Shown piece after piece: positions 18,701-27,405 of a DNA stretch of 64,000 nt (positions are counted from its first letter, which is position 1; every line of letters begins with the position of its first letter). Made by a program: the position numbers and the translations under genes. The notes beneath the pieces are model-generated. The model ran no database searches. It was not told the origin of the DNA and was given only the letters and a program-made list of their open reading frames with translations. This DNA comes from Paenibacillus lemnae (GTDB lineage: Bacteria; Bacillota; Bacilli; Paenibacillales; Paenibacillaceae): assembly GCF_012933385.1 (NCBI RefSeq), contig NZ_JABBPN010000021.1:24305-88304 (forward strand), in the 5' to 3' direction.

Positions 18701-20369
18701 CCATCATATCACCATACACATCGTTGAGAAAATTATTCCACATGGTTCGATCGAATTTCCCGTCCTTATTCCAGCCTGTCAGGGCCTGATCGGTCGGATT
18801 GAAGTCATGGCCGTCACGCGGATGGGTGTACAGCATCACACTGATCCCTTTCGCTTTGACAGCAGTAATCATGTCCTTCAGCATATCCCGTTCGGTGGTA
18901 TGTCCAGTAGGAAGCCATTTCTTCATGGCTTCACTTGGCCATAGAGCTACCATGTTTTTATGCCATGCCGTGAAGATAACAAACTCAACATTCATAGCAT
19001 CCAGATCTTCTGCAAACTGATAAGCATCAAAGTTATCTGCAAGCTCATCCGGATCATCAACGATTTCTCCGGAAGGATCTACAGTCAGTCCTGGAACGTA
19101 ATGGACGAAGAAGCCATATTTCATAGCACGTGACTTATCAATGGACTGGCCATCTTCGTCACCCTCAGGCAGCACCTCGATGTCTACGATCTCACTCGAT
19201 GCTGTCGCTTCCTTGTCCAGCGGCATATTGGGATCGGTGTTGGTTACTTCGGCATAATAATACATGGTTCCTACCGTGTCCGTCGGCACCTGAATCGTAC
19301 TGCTTGTAGCTCCCTGGATCGGGGATGCCCCCTCTGCACTCGGCACCGTGCTGCTGTACCATTGATAACTGAGTGTTCCGGTCGCCGTCGCATTTACGGT
19401 GATTGCAGCATATCCATCCTCGTAAACCTTGCGGCTTGGCGGCTGTGTCACAACTGAGACTTCAGGAGGCATAGCATTCGATGCCACCGTCACGGCGACA
19501 ATATCAGTCGTGATGGTTGCTGTAGTGTTCTCCGTCATGTGAGGATCTGTATTGGTCACCTCGGCAAAATAATAAGTAGTGCCTTCGGTGTCTGTCGGTA
19601 CCTGTAAAGAAGATCCGATCGCATTATCAATGGCTGTGGCACCGCTGGTGCTGCCGGTATCGTTACGATACCATTGATAACTGAGTTCCCCGCTTGCCTC
19701 TGCGGCTGCTGAGAGATTCACCGTCTCGCCGGGAATTACAATTTTGCCTTTGGGCTGTTCGGTAATTTTAGGTGCTGGCGCATGTGTAACGTTGTAAACA
19801 CCGATCTCGGCAAATTGTAATCTCCATTCTTTCCATGGATTCGTCAAGTTTTGAGTCAAGCTTGTCGCGTCAATCATCACGTATCGGGCATCCGCTGGCG
19901 CAAAATAAAATGTCTGAGGAGCCGATCCGGGATTCGAACCGTAAGTACTGTTTACGACAGTTGTCCAATTCTGATCATCACTCGATAATTGGATGGTAAA
20001 TTCGGCAGGAAACCCTTCCCCTTTGGCGCCGCTGTCATCTCTAGGAAATAAGGTCACGGAATTCATGGTCTCAGACGTGCCAAGATCGACTTTTACCCAT
20101 TCCGCATGATTATTGTTTAAATTGCTGTGACTTGAATATCCCATGGAAGAGGGACCGGAGCTGGTATTTCCATCTACAACTTTTGCCACGCCCCAATCTC
20201 CATTTTCAAGCGAACTGGAGGCGGTTATGGTTTTACGTAAGGCAAGATTCTCCTCCCCGGCGGCAAAAGCCTGATCGCTGTTCATCATTCCGAGCCCAAG
20301 CAGCGGGGTGATCATTAATACAGCTGCTGTTACCATAGAAACCGTCCGAAATAAACTCCTTTTGAGCAT
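15795..20369 (-). CDS. SLH-anchored multidomain GH29-like alpha-L-fucosidase
   Basis: 1,524 residues. In order: a signal peptide ending near AFAAG; a CBM32/discoidin domain (about 40-190); two Ig-like repeats (about 200-400) with SYQWYR-type motifs; a TIM-barrel resembling GH29 (about 410-830; MKYGFFVHYVPG, VIFTAWHKN, IDGIYLDEGG with the likely nucleophile Asp); a second CBM32 (about 835-975); a third Ig repeat; a Gly/Asn linker (about 1080-1140); a beta-rich domain; and three SLH repeats at the C-terminus. It should sit on the cell surface, bound to wall polymer, cutting a fucosylated or related glycan. It is the last gene of the operon, 45 nt after the GH106 gene. Exact substrate is inferred. 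Confidence 0.85.
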   Translation of the reverse strand: MLKRSLFRTVSMVTAAVLMITPLLGLGMMNSDQAFAAGEENLALRKTITASSSLENGDWGVAKVVDGNTSSGPSSMGYSSHSNLNNNHAEWVKVDLGTSETMNSVTLFPRDDSGAKGEGFPAEFTIQLSSDDQNWTTVVNSTYGSNPGSAPQTFYFAPADARYVMIDATSLTQNLTNPWKEWRLQFAEIGVYNVTHAPAPKITEQPKGKIVIPGETVNLSAAAEASGELSYQWYRNDTGSTSGATAIDNAIGSSLQVPTDTEGTTYYFAEVTNTDPHMTENTTATITTDIVAVTVASNAMPPEVSVVTQPPSRKVYEDGYAAITVNATATGTLSYQWYSSTVPSAEGASPIQGATSSTIQVPTDTVGTMYYYAEVTNTDPNMPLDKEATASSEIVDIEVLPEGDEDGQSIDKSRAMKYGFFVHYVPGLTVDPSGEIVDDPDELADNFDAYQFAEDLDAMNVEFVIFTAWHKNMVALWPSEAMKKWLPTGHTTERDMLKDMITAVKAKGISVMLYTHPRDGHDFNPTDQALTGWNKDGKFDRTMWNNFLNDVYGDMMARYGSKIDGIYLDEGGNNLDYVDYVRLRKTVKDVNPDVLMFQNNYYGNIYTTDIGDQEFFFWAPFEKGTDGTQWTSFNRGVGPTFAGNWWAEQPITKDVITWSPESMFRYTVLQAGTNTDGLGVQWAAGPYAGGGFEKDVVSTMSVVGSFIEPIEESIKNTFPSTSYPTPARSTIAGIEWGVATRSTDDAYEYIHVLKPPTGKTLTLPSPRDGKVFSSATLLSNGHEVALSQTAEGVTLKLNDSDSWDVNDTVIKLEVLSKSSNLALGKLVYASSSVDHDGDRWGMQKLTDGIYQSIKGISMGHSSSMFLKDENHTEYAIVDLGEDQPISTVTLFPRTDSGNEGASFPVDFSIQLSADLQNWTTVASENGYPDPGAVPQTFHFSETGARYVKVEAAKLKINAKDFNQYRLQLAEVGVYHDATVPVLSQQPQSRSVKVNDPVKLSVAASASGTLSYQWYSSSSNRTDGAAAIENATGPEIEVPTGTAGTTYYYCVVTNTEHHMNNGSSAASANSDIAAVTVTSEDSGGGDSGEEPGGNNGGNNGGNNGGTSGGNTGGNNGGNIGGNSGGNAGGNNGGNSGSNNGAAVNSGKIEVKADADNTGKTVIRINEDTLQRAISSAKDKLVTITIQPSASTKSVDVSLPVSSLKQAKNAGIQTFVMDTGLAMITVGVDLLINHAGTASDKVQLTVAQTDSSSLPKPASEKLGNADVYEVTLKIDETPISDFKNKVQVHFKYQLLAGETPNQVVVYQISSRNTLEVVPNGKYNISTGLLSFKPKHPGQFSAMFAKVSFQDLSQTSWARNSVEALAARGAISGLGNDLFNPSGPVTRAEFLKILLSALDLLDESASAAFSDIDQQSWAYTPIASAQKLGIVHGNPDGSFGVNDEISRQDAAVMIYNAAMLAGLEPVRGSENGFSDKAQISSYALKAVTALKDAGVIQGSGANKFLPKHNMTRAEAAVIIFNIFNTVD
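16969..17110 (-). repeat. Gly/Asn-rich linker repeat inside the SLH enzyme gene
   Basis: Roughly eleven imperfect 12-nt units encoding GGNN, with GGNT, GGNS and GGNI variants, make a flexible linker between the third Ig domain and the beta-rich and SLH part. The antisense strand shows an artefactual proline-rich frame. Confidence 0.8.
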
Positions 20370-20414
20370 TTGTTACCCTCCCAAGATAAGAATAGAGTAC
20401 TGTCCGCTTCTTTC

Positions 20415-23400
20415 TTATTGCTGATGACTGAGGATATCAAGGCGAACCGGTCCCATCATTCCTGATGTCAGATCTCCGCGGTAACGGGTTGGTATTGTAA
20501 CATAATGATTGGCTAAGGTATTGAAAACCTTCACTTCGATGGTGTTCTTTCCTGGCTGCAGCCAAGGAGCAATATTTGCAGACCAAGGTGCATGCAGCAG
20601 CGTACAGACATGCTGATCATTCACGGAGATCTCTGCTGTTGCCGAGACCCTGCCTAAATCCAGTTTGGCAGTAACATTCTCAGAGCTTTCCTCCAGATCC
20701 CATTCGATCTCACGCCGATAAACAGCTCCTCCGGAATAACAGGTCAGACCGTCGATCTGAGACCAGTCTCCCGGAATGATAATTCCCTCACCGCATTCCA
20801 GGCGGATCGGTTCTGGAATAGCGCTGCCTTCATAAAATGACGGATGATCGTATTGAATGCGAACTGCCACAAGGCTGACAAATGCTTTCTTTTCCGCTCC
20901 TGCAACACGGTACACAACCGAACCGTCTGGTTTGTGACTCTCTGTGTGAACATCCCATTGCTCACCGTCTACCCATACCTGGACATTTCCGTGAGCATGG
21001 ATTTGCATGGTATGGAGTCCTGGTGGAGCCGTAAACCGGTACCATCCGGCTGTTGGCCTGCACTCACCCGGAAACACATCATAAGCAAGTACACCAGGTT
21101 TGTTATGCCAGGACATAGCAAGCGGCATCGGCTGTACCCAGTCGGCTGGGGCATCCATGCGTTCAAAGATGACGTGTCCTCTGCCAGGACGTTCATAACA
21201 CAGGAGTACCGTGTTACTACCTTCCTGAACGCTGACCTCTCCCGGCTCAACATCTATCAATTGACCGTTCAGCCATAAGCGCTCTGGAGCAATGCCTCCT
21301 ATACGCAGACGAACCGACCGATCCCCGCCGGCATGAAATGTCGTCCAGAGGTAAACGACCTCACCCTCTGTCTCAGACACGTAATGTGTATCAGTCAGCG
21401 TGAACTGCTTCTGACCAATGGCGATGAAATCATCTGTAATCTCTCCCTTTAATCCGTGGTACCCTTGATGGCCCGGATCGCCTTCAATACCAAGTCTTGT
21501 GGAATAGGAATACGAGCCCCATTCATAGAGATTACCAGCCACGGTCTCTTGCCTTGTGTCAGGTGCATGTGAGAGCTGAGCTAAAGTCTCTTCCCATTGC
21601 TTCGGACAGCCATCCTTCGGCAGCGGTCCCAGCTTCCAAAAATGAGGGCCATATCCATAGGTCACTTGTCTCCATGAAGAATCATCCAGTGACGGATCAT
21701 GACACATTATAGAGGTTTGATCCTCACCTTCCGACTCAACCCACTCGGCTGCATAACTGAATCTGCGGGCTTCTGCCCCAATAAACCCAGGCTCCGGCGG
21801 TTGGCGGAAATCGCCGAATCGGTTATCCATTGTCGGCTGCAGCTGGAACGACCACACTCCATCCAGCAGCAGAGTCTTCCTGATTCCGGAACCATATTCT
21901 CTTGGTTGGATCGCCTCTGCGCTCTCTTGGACAGAACGGGAATCTGAAGGCGAGAATACGATCAATCGAATATCCTTACTTGATAAAGGGAGTTTGACGT
22001 AAGTGCCCTGACTTGTGACACGTTCAGCCTGAATCGCCTTAACCGAACCATCCCACGGATTCCACAGCTCCATGTCGCCATGACACCGAAAGAAGCATTC
22101 AGCTTCATGGGTTTCGCCATAGACTGCGTAAATATCCCGTTGACCGATGCGGCGGTGCATAACGTATGGGTAGTCATGATCTTGAATTGCAGCCATGCAG
22201 TCGAAGTCTCGTGGGAAAGCGGAAGCGATAACTTCTTCTGCTTCCGAGAATGAACGGGCGGTCATGGCGATGCCTCCTGCCGGATTCTTGCAGATTCGCA
22301 TACCGGCTTTTACATCAGCTTCAGATGCTGACCAGCCAAACATCTCCCGGACCATCCCGTCAAGCACTGGATCTGAAGCGCCCGCTCTTTCACTTGCTTC
22401 CGGCAGCCTGTCGAGCGCGATGACAACGCCCCCCGCTTCCTGGAACGCCTTCGCCTGCTGCAGTGTGGAATATCTAACAGACCGCATCGATGGCAAAATC
22501 AACACACGGTATCCTTCTCCGGAAACCCGAAGCTCCCGGTCTTGAATGGTTGCCCGCTCCAAAGACTGAAAGTCCATAAAGTCAAAATCGATGCCGCGCG
22601 AATATAAATGCTCACCGAATCTAAAGGCCGTCTCCACGGAGACATTTCCGTCCAGACCGCCTTCCATCGCCGCAACTGGGTATAGAATTGCCACATCGCA
22701 CACATGAACGCCTTGGCTGAATAAATAGCTGAGCCGCTCTGTACATGCCAGCAAATGCTTCATATGCTCCCAATAAGGCATCCGAAAATGATTGCATGGC
22801 GGTGCCCATTCCCACCAGCCGCCATAGGTGGTGTAGTATAGACCGTGCAGAGTCAGCAGATTATGCCCGCTGACGAAATTCCGGAATATCGCATCGGTAA
22901 CATCCTCTGTTGAGGTTCCCCATCCTGTGCCATAGAAGCCCTCGAGCCAGGTACGGGGGCGCTCATACAAGTGCGCGATAGAGCTGGCTACCTTGTTCTT
23001 GATCAGATCACTTTCAAAGGAAGGCTGATCACAGCCCGGCCCTTGATTCCAACGCTGAGTACGGAAATAATCACCGAATTCCGTTGCATCTTTTCCCCGG
23101 CCGCCATGGTCACATCCATATGTCATGCCTCTTTGCTCATGCCACTCAAATACAGGAATAAAGTAACCTTCCTCGGACAGCTCCACCATCACATCGTTAT
23201 AATCGAGACGGATCTTAGGCGTACGCGGTCCAATATCCGTAAACAATGCCGCCAGCTCAGGCACCACATCATATCCTTTGCGGCGGAGAAATTCCTTTCT
23301 GAAATCACCATTCCACAACTGACCGCGAATGCCGAAATCCAGTTCGTCAGAGAAGAAGAAGCCGAGCTTTGCATTGTCGATCCCCGACAGCCGGTCTTCG

Positions 23401-24104
23401 AAGCGTTGAAAGAAATGTTCGATGACCATGGCTCCGCTTTCACGATGCATGGGATCAATCGATTTAGGCTTCGGTTCAGCATAGACCACCACCAAGCGCC
23501 ATGATCCTGCAGGCTTTTGCCAATGCAATATAGCGCTTTCAATAAAAGGAGTGAGGTCGATCATACCCTCACGCTCCAGCTTTTCATCGTTCAATGGAAA
23601 GGCACATATGGAAAGGGTATTCTCCGGAAGCTTCAATTCTGTTACCTTCTCTTCAGCGTCCTGCTCGAAATGAGCCAGGTTCCATCCGGCAGCATCCGGT
23701 CTTTTAGCCAAAATTTCGTCCGTATACCAGCCCTGTCCCGGTGAGCAGAGTGTGTAGTCGCTAAGACTGACAGCGATGCCGTACGATCCGGCTTTCTCCG
23801 CAAACCAGGTGAACAATTCCCACCACGGTTCAGAAAACAGCGGTGGATCACTCTCATAAGTGAGGCCCCACAATTCTCCGCCTTCATCACTGTGAGCATA
23901 ATTGATCTGTAGTCCCGTAATATGATGATCCTTTAACTGTTCCAGCTGCCAGGACAACCTTTCCTTGGTCAGCTTCTCTCCCACCCACCAATAGAAGGCC
24001 ACTTCACCGTAACCCTCCGGGGGCGAAACAAATCCTGGGTAGACATCAAAATCTTTGTTCCGGCTGCTTAACTCCCTGCTAGTGCCGGTATGTGCTGTTT
24101 GCAA
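20415..24104 (-). CDS. GH106-like alpha-L-rhamnosidase
   Basis: 1,229 residues, no signal peptide, so probably intracellular. The N-terminal barrel begins FDVYPGFVSPPEGYGEVAFYWW and includes HITGLQINYAHSDEGG and FFFSDELDFG, in the style of GH106 rhamnosidases. The C-terminal third has GH2-like beta-sandwich domains with sugar-binding and jelly-roll features (ILLDGVWSFQLQP, ISVNDQHVCTLLHAPWSANI). The TTG start has AAGGAG 8 nt upstream; that site overlaps an in-frame ATG six codons earlier. It sits 69 nt after the second permease gene, so it should act on imported oligosaccharide. GH106 is my best family guess. Confidence 0.75.
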   Translation of the reverse strand: MQTAHTGTSRELSSRNKDFDVYPGFVSPPEGYGEVAFYWWVGEKLTKERLSWQLEQLKDHHITGLQINYAHSDEGGELWGLTYESDPPLFSEPWWELFTWFAEKAGSYGIAVSLSDYTLCSPGQGWYTDEILAKRPDAAGWNLAHFEQDAEEKVTELKLPENTLSICAFPLNDEKLEREGMIDLTPFIESAILHWQKPAGSWRLVVVYAEPKPKSIDPMHRESGAMVIEHFFQRFEDRLSGIDNAKLGFFFSDELDFGIRGQLWNGDFRKEFLRRKGYDVVPELAALFTDIGPRTPKIRLDYNDVMVELSEEGYFIPVFEWHEQRGMTYGCDHGGRGKDATEFGDYFRTQRWNQGPGCDQPSFESDLIKNKVASSIAHLYERPRTWLEGFYGTGWGTSTEDVTDAIFRNFVSGHNLLTLHGLYYTTYGGWWEWAPPCNHFRMPYWEHMKHLLACTERLSYLFSQGVHVCDVAILYPVAAMEGGLDGNVSVETAFRFGEHLYSRGIDFDFMDFQSLERATIQDRELRVSGEGYRVLILPSMRSVRYSTLQQAKAFQEAGGVVIALDRLPEASERAGASDPVLDGMVREMFGWSASEADVKAGMRICKNPAGGIAMTARSFSEAEEVIASAFPRDFDCMAAIQDHDYPYVMHRRIGQRDIYAVYGETHEAECFFRCHGDMELWNPWDGSVKAIQAERVTSQGTYVKLPLSSKDIRLIVFSPSDSRSVQESAEAIQPREYGSGIRKTLLLDGVWSFQLQPTMDNRFGDFRQPPEPGFIGAEARRFSYAAEWVESEGEDQTSIMCHDPSLDDSSWRQVTYGYGPHFWKLGPLPKDGCPKQWEETLAQLSHAPDTRQETVAGNLYEWGSYSYSTRLGIEGDPGHQGYHGLKGEITDDFIAIGQKQFTLTDTHYVSETEGEVVYLWTTFHAGGDRSVRLRIGGIAPERLWLNGQLIDVEPGEVSVQEGSNTVLLCYERPGRGHVIFERMDAPADWVQPMPLAMSWHNKPGVLAYDVFPGECRPTAGWYRFTAPPGLHTMQIHAHGNVQVWVDGEQWDVHTESHKPDGSVVYRVAGAEKKAFVSLVAVRIQYDHPSFYEGSAIPEPIRLECGEGIIIPGDWSQIDGLTCYSGGAVYRREIEWDLEESSENVTAKLDLGRVSATAEISVNDQHVCTLLHAPWSANIAPWLQPGKNTIEVKVFNTLANHYVTIPTRYRGDLTSGMMGPVRLDILSHQQ

Positions 24105-24173
24105 AATGGTCACTCCTTTCATATTTCTTACTTCTGAAGCTTCGTCATCTGTGTTCTATTACCGAAGCAAGAA

Positions 24174-25016
24174 TCACCCTTTCACCGCCCCTCCCGTTAT
24201 ACCTTGTACGAAATACTTCTGAACAAATAAGAAGAATACAATCAGCGGGATCAAAATCAGACAAATCGCTGCGGACATCGGTCCCCAGTCCGTCCCGAAC
24301 TGAGATTGGAAAGATATAATGCCGAACGGCAGTGTTCTCAGATCCGACATGGATAACGCGATCGAAGCCCAGAGCAGCTCACCCCAAAGTCCAACAAATC
24401 CGAATATAGCACATGTAGCCACGGCCGGCATCATGAGAGGGATAATAATTTTGCCGAATGCTTTCATTTCCGTACATCCATCCACCCTGGCCGCCTCCAG
24501 CAGTTCCGAAGGCAAAGACTTGAAGAATCCATAGAAAATATAAATCGTGATAGGAAGACCCCAGCCTGTATAAGGAATAATCAGACCCGCTGCCGTCCCA
24601 ACCAAGTCCAATTTGCTCATCATAATATACAGCGGCATAATGACCGTTTCCGACGGCAGAAATGTGGTCGACAGCAGCAGAAATAGAATAGTCTTTGAGA
24701 AAGGCACTTCCAATCTGGCCAATGCGTAGCCCGCCAATGCGCCGAATAATAAGATGAGAAACAAGCTGATACTGACAACATAAAGGCTGGTAGCAAAATA
24801 CTCGCCAATCCTAGCATCCACCCATGCTTCTTTAAAGTTCCCCCATGCCGTTTTTTCCGGGAGCCACCATATGTTCGTGTAAAACTCTTCGGTTTCTTTT
24901 AACGAGGTTAATACGACGAATAGAATCGGATAAATAGTAATCAGGATAAACGCTAACACAATGATACGATGAAAAGAAGCCGTTTTTCGTTCGGTGCTTA
25001 TTGAATTAGTACTCAT
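24174..25016 (-). CDS. Sugar ABC transporter permease (MalG/AraQ type)
   Basis: 280 residues with six membrane segments and the EAA loop (EAARVDGCTEMKAFGKIIIP). It overlaps the upstream permease gene by 11 nt; the ATG chosen has GAGG at 8 nt. With that partner it forms the channel of a CUT1-type oligosaccharide importer. No ATPase gene is in the operon, so a shared MsmX-like ATPase is expected elsewhere. Confidence 0.88.
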   Translation of the reverse strand: MSTNSISTERKTASFHRIIVLAFILITIYPILFVVLTSLKETEEFYTNIWWLPEKTAWGNFKEAWVDARIGEYFATSLYVVSISLFLILLFGALAGYALARLEVPFSKTILFLLLSTTFLPSETVIMPLYIMMSKLDLVGTAAGLIIPYTGWGLPITIYIFYGFFKSLPSELLEAARVDGCTEMKAFGKIIIPLMMPAVATCAIFGFVGLWGELLWASIALSMSDLRTLPFGIISFQSQFGTDWGPMSAAICLILIPLIVFFLFVQKYFVQGITGGAVKG

Positions 25017-25905
25017 AGTATTCACCTCTTAACAACCTTGACGTGAGCAGGATGATGATGGCCACGATTACCGTCAATATGAATCCCATCGCTGCAGATA
25101 CACCGAATTCATTATAAGTAAATGCCGTGTCGATCATATGCAGCGGAATCGTTTTGGAAGCACTCCCTGGTCCACCCTGCGTCATGACAAATACCAGGTC
25201 ATACGTCTTGAACTGCATAACAAGTGTAAACACTGCAGATAACTGCACGATCGGTTTAATCAGCGGCAGCACCAGTTGAAAAAACTGTTTCATAAAGCCT
25301 GCTCCATCCAGCCGGGCCGATTCGAACAGGGATGCTGGTATGTTCTGTATAGCTGCAAAACATAACATCATCGTCAATCCGGCAATTCGCCAGATCCCTA
25401 CAATGACGATGGACCAGAGCACGGTATCTTTATTCTCGAGCCATGCTTTGGCGAACGAGTCCATTCCAATCGCTCTCAGAAACGCATTGACAAGACCCAT
25501 CTCGGGGTTATACATAAACGTGAAAAGCAAACCAATAATAGCAATCGGCAGCATGGAAGGCATAAACAGAATCAGTCTGTAGACCGCCCCTTCTTTTCTC
25601 CCCAAACGGTAGATCAGTGCCGCGAGCGCAATACCGATAACTACAGCAAAAAATGTAGATATTACAGCTATGAATATCGAATTGTATAAACTGTTTCTCG
25701 TCACACGGTCTTCAAACGCCTGCACATAATTGGCCATTCCAACCCATCGATACTGCTGGAAGCCGTCCCATTCCTGAAACGAAAGAAGAAAATTCCACAC
25801 AGTTGGAATGAATATGGAAAAAAGAATGAATGTCAGCGCCGGAAGAAGAAATAAAAGACCCGTAAATGTTGTTTTTCGCTGCAATGATGATCGAGTATCG
25901 TTCAT
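25006..25905 (-). CDS. Sugar ABC transporter permease (MalF/UgpA type)
   Basis: 299 residues starting at the ATG preceded by GGAGGGA, eight codons inside the longest frame. The N-terminal helix (LLFLLPALTFILFSIFIP) is followed by five further membrane spans, and the EAA loop reads ESARLDGAGFMKQFFQLVLP. It follows the binding-protein gene and overlaps the next permease. Confidence 0.88.
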   Translation of the reverse strand: MNDTRSSLQRKTTFTGLLFLLPALTFILFSIFIPTVWNFLLSFQEWDGFQQYRWVGMANYVQAFEDRVTRNSLYNSIFIAVISTFFAVVIGIALAALIYRLGRKEGAVYRLILFMPSMLPIAIIGLLFTFMYNPEMGLVNAFLRAIGMDSFAKAWLENKDTVLWSIVIVGIWRIAGLTMMLCFAAIQNIPASLFESARLDGAGFMKQFFQLVLPLIKPIVQLSAVFTLVMQFKTYDLVFVMTQGGPGSASKTIPLHMIDTAFTYNEFGVSAAMGFILTVIVAIIILLTSRLLRGEYYEY

Positions 25906-25982
25906 CCCGAGTTCCCTCCAAATCGGCAACAGAAAGGATAGGGTGAGCTGACGCTCACACCTATCTGCTACTTTGTATTTAG

Positions 25983-27311
25983 TTACTTCTTGGCATCCGA
26001 GATAAACTTCTCGAACTGCTTTTCAACCTCTTGATCTGTCGCGCCGCTGAGCACATAAGCAGGAATCGCTTCCTTTTCAATGTAATCATTTAATCTAGGG
26101 CTGAGCTGCGTGATTTCTTTCGGATAGATGTATACCGCGTTCTGCATCACGTTCGTAATGACAGGATCGGATACTTCAACATTCAGGTTTGCCGTAGCGT
26201 ACCCTTCTGCTGCATGGATTTTTTGAATATCTTCGCTCAGGTACGTTTTCAGCACTTCAACGGAAGCATCAGGATTTTTCACATTTGCCGGGATAAACAG
26301 ACCATCTGCGCCGCCCAGAAAAGCATTCTCTGTTCCCATGGAAGGCCACAGTACAACAGCAACTTCAAAGTTTCCGGCACCTTCAACGATCGATGTTGCA
26401 TTGGTTGCTACTTCGCCCAGCATCGCTGCTTTTCCCTGGTAGAATGCAGCCTGTGCTTCATCCCGGGAAGTTGAAATCGCCCCTTCTCCCGGATACCACA
26501 TTTTCTCATCATAAATTTGCTTGATATTTTGCAGCGGTTTGACATAGATCGGGTCATTGGCAGGAATGTTACCTGCAGCCAAATCCTCCAGCTTATCCTC
26601 TGTCTTCGCCAAGCTCAGCAGACCGTTACGATATAACCAGGCTTGAAGATCCTTGCCGATGGCGAAAGGATGCACACCTGTTTTCTCCTGAATCTGCTTT
26701 CCGGCTGCCATAAATTCTTCCCAAGTCCATTGATCTGGTACTTCAATGCCAGCATCGGCAAAGATATTTTTGTTGATGTACATAACGGAGAAATTAGAAG
26801 ACAATGGAACGTTGTAGTATTTACCATCGTATTTCCCGATTTCCATCAGTGCTGGATTCAGTGTTTTCAGCCATTCACCGTCATTGGCTTCCAGATAAGG
26901 AGTCAAGTCCAGCGCTTGGTTGTTCTCGACAAAAGTCGTCATCTGCTGCGGCCAGAATTGATACACATCTGCCGGTTTTCCGGAGGCGATACCTGTCTTA
27001 ACGACCTTTTCCAGATTCGCCCAGTCCACTTGAATACCGTTGATATTGTACTTATCTTTTAATTTGTCTTGTAACGCAGCCACCATCGGCTCTCCTGAAG
27101 TGAACTCAACGATCTTGCCGTAAAAATTAATATCTGACTTCTGTGCCGGCGGTTCGTTCTGCTCCTCTTTTGGAGTCTCTGTAGTATTGCCGCCGTTATT
27201 CCCTCCATTAGCGGTTTGGCTGCCATTGCCGCTGTCCCCTCCGCAAGCGGATAACAGCAAGATTGTGCAGAGCAGCAGCATGATGGATAATCCGACTCTT
27301 TTCATACTCAT
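25983..27311 (-). CDS. Sugar-binding lipoprotein of ABC transporter (SBP_bac_1)
   Basis: 442 residues from the ATG with AGGGG at 8 nt. The signal peptide ends in the lipobox LLLSACGG, followed by a Gly/Asn-rich stretch. The mature domain has family 1 features (KPADVYQFWPQQMTTFVENN, VPDQWTWEEFMAAGKQIQEK, GKAAMLGEVATN). It delivers the oligosaccharide to the two permeases downstream. Expression appears controlled from the intergenic region after the response regulator, which holds a cre site. Confidence 0.9.
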   Translation of the reverse strand: MSMKRVGLSIMLLLCTILLLSACGGDSGNGSQTANGGNNGGNTTETPKEEQNEPPAQKSDINFYGKIVEFTSGEPMVAALQDKLKDKYNINGIQVDWANLEKVVKTGIASGKPADVYQFWPQQMTTFVENNQALDLTPYLEANDGEWLKTLNPALMEIGKYDGKYYNVPLSSNFSVMYINKNIFADAGIEVPDQWTWEEFMAAGKQIQEKTGVHPFAIGKDLQAWLYRNGLLSLAKTEDKLEDLAAGNIPANDPIYVKPLQNIKQIYDEKMWYPGEGAISTSRDEAQAAFYQGKAAMLGEVATNATSIVEGAGNFEVAVVLWPSMGTENAFLGGADGLFIPANVKNPDASVEVLKTYLSEDIQKIHAAEGYATANLNVEVSDPVITNVMQNAVYIYPKEITQLSPRLNDYIEKEAIPAYVLSGATDQEVEKQFEKFISDAKK

Positions 27312-27331
27312 GATAACGACCCCTTTCAAAT

Positions 27332-27350
27332 TGATTACGCTTTCATTATA
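27332..27350 (-). promoter_or_regulatory. cre site overlapping the -10 of the sugar transporter operon
   Basis: On the minus strand ATGAAAGCGTAATCA (27332-27346) fits the CcpA consensus WTGNAARCGNWWWCA at every defined position. It overlaps a TATAAT (27345-27350). No good -35 is visible, so activation by the neighbouring response regulator plus CcpA repression is inferred. Confidence 0.6.
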
Positions 27351-27405
27351 AGTTCCTTCTGCCTGTTGGCAGGAGGCATGAAATCTACAATTTGTTCCTA
27401 ATAAA

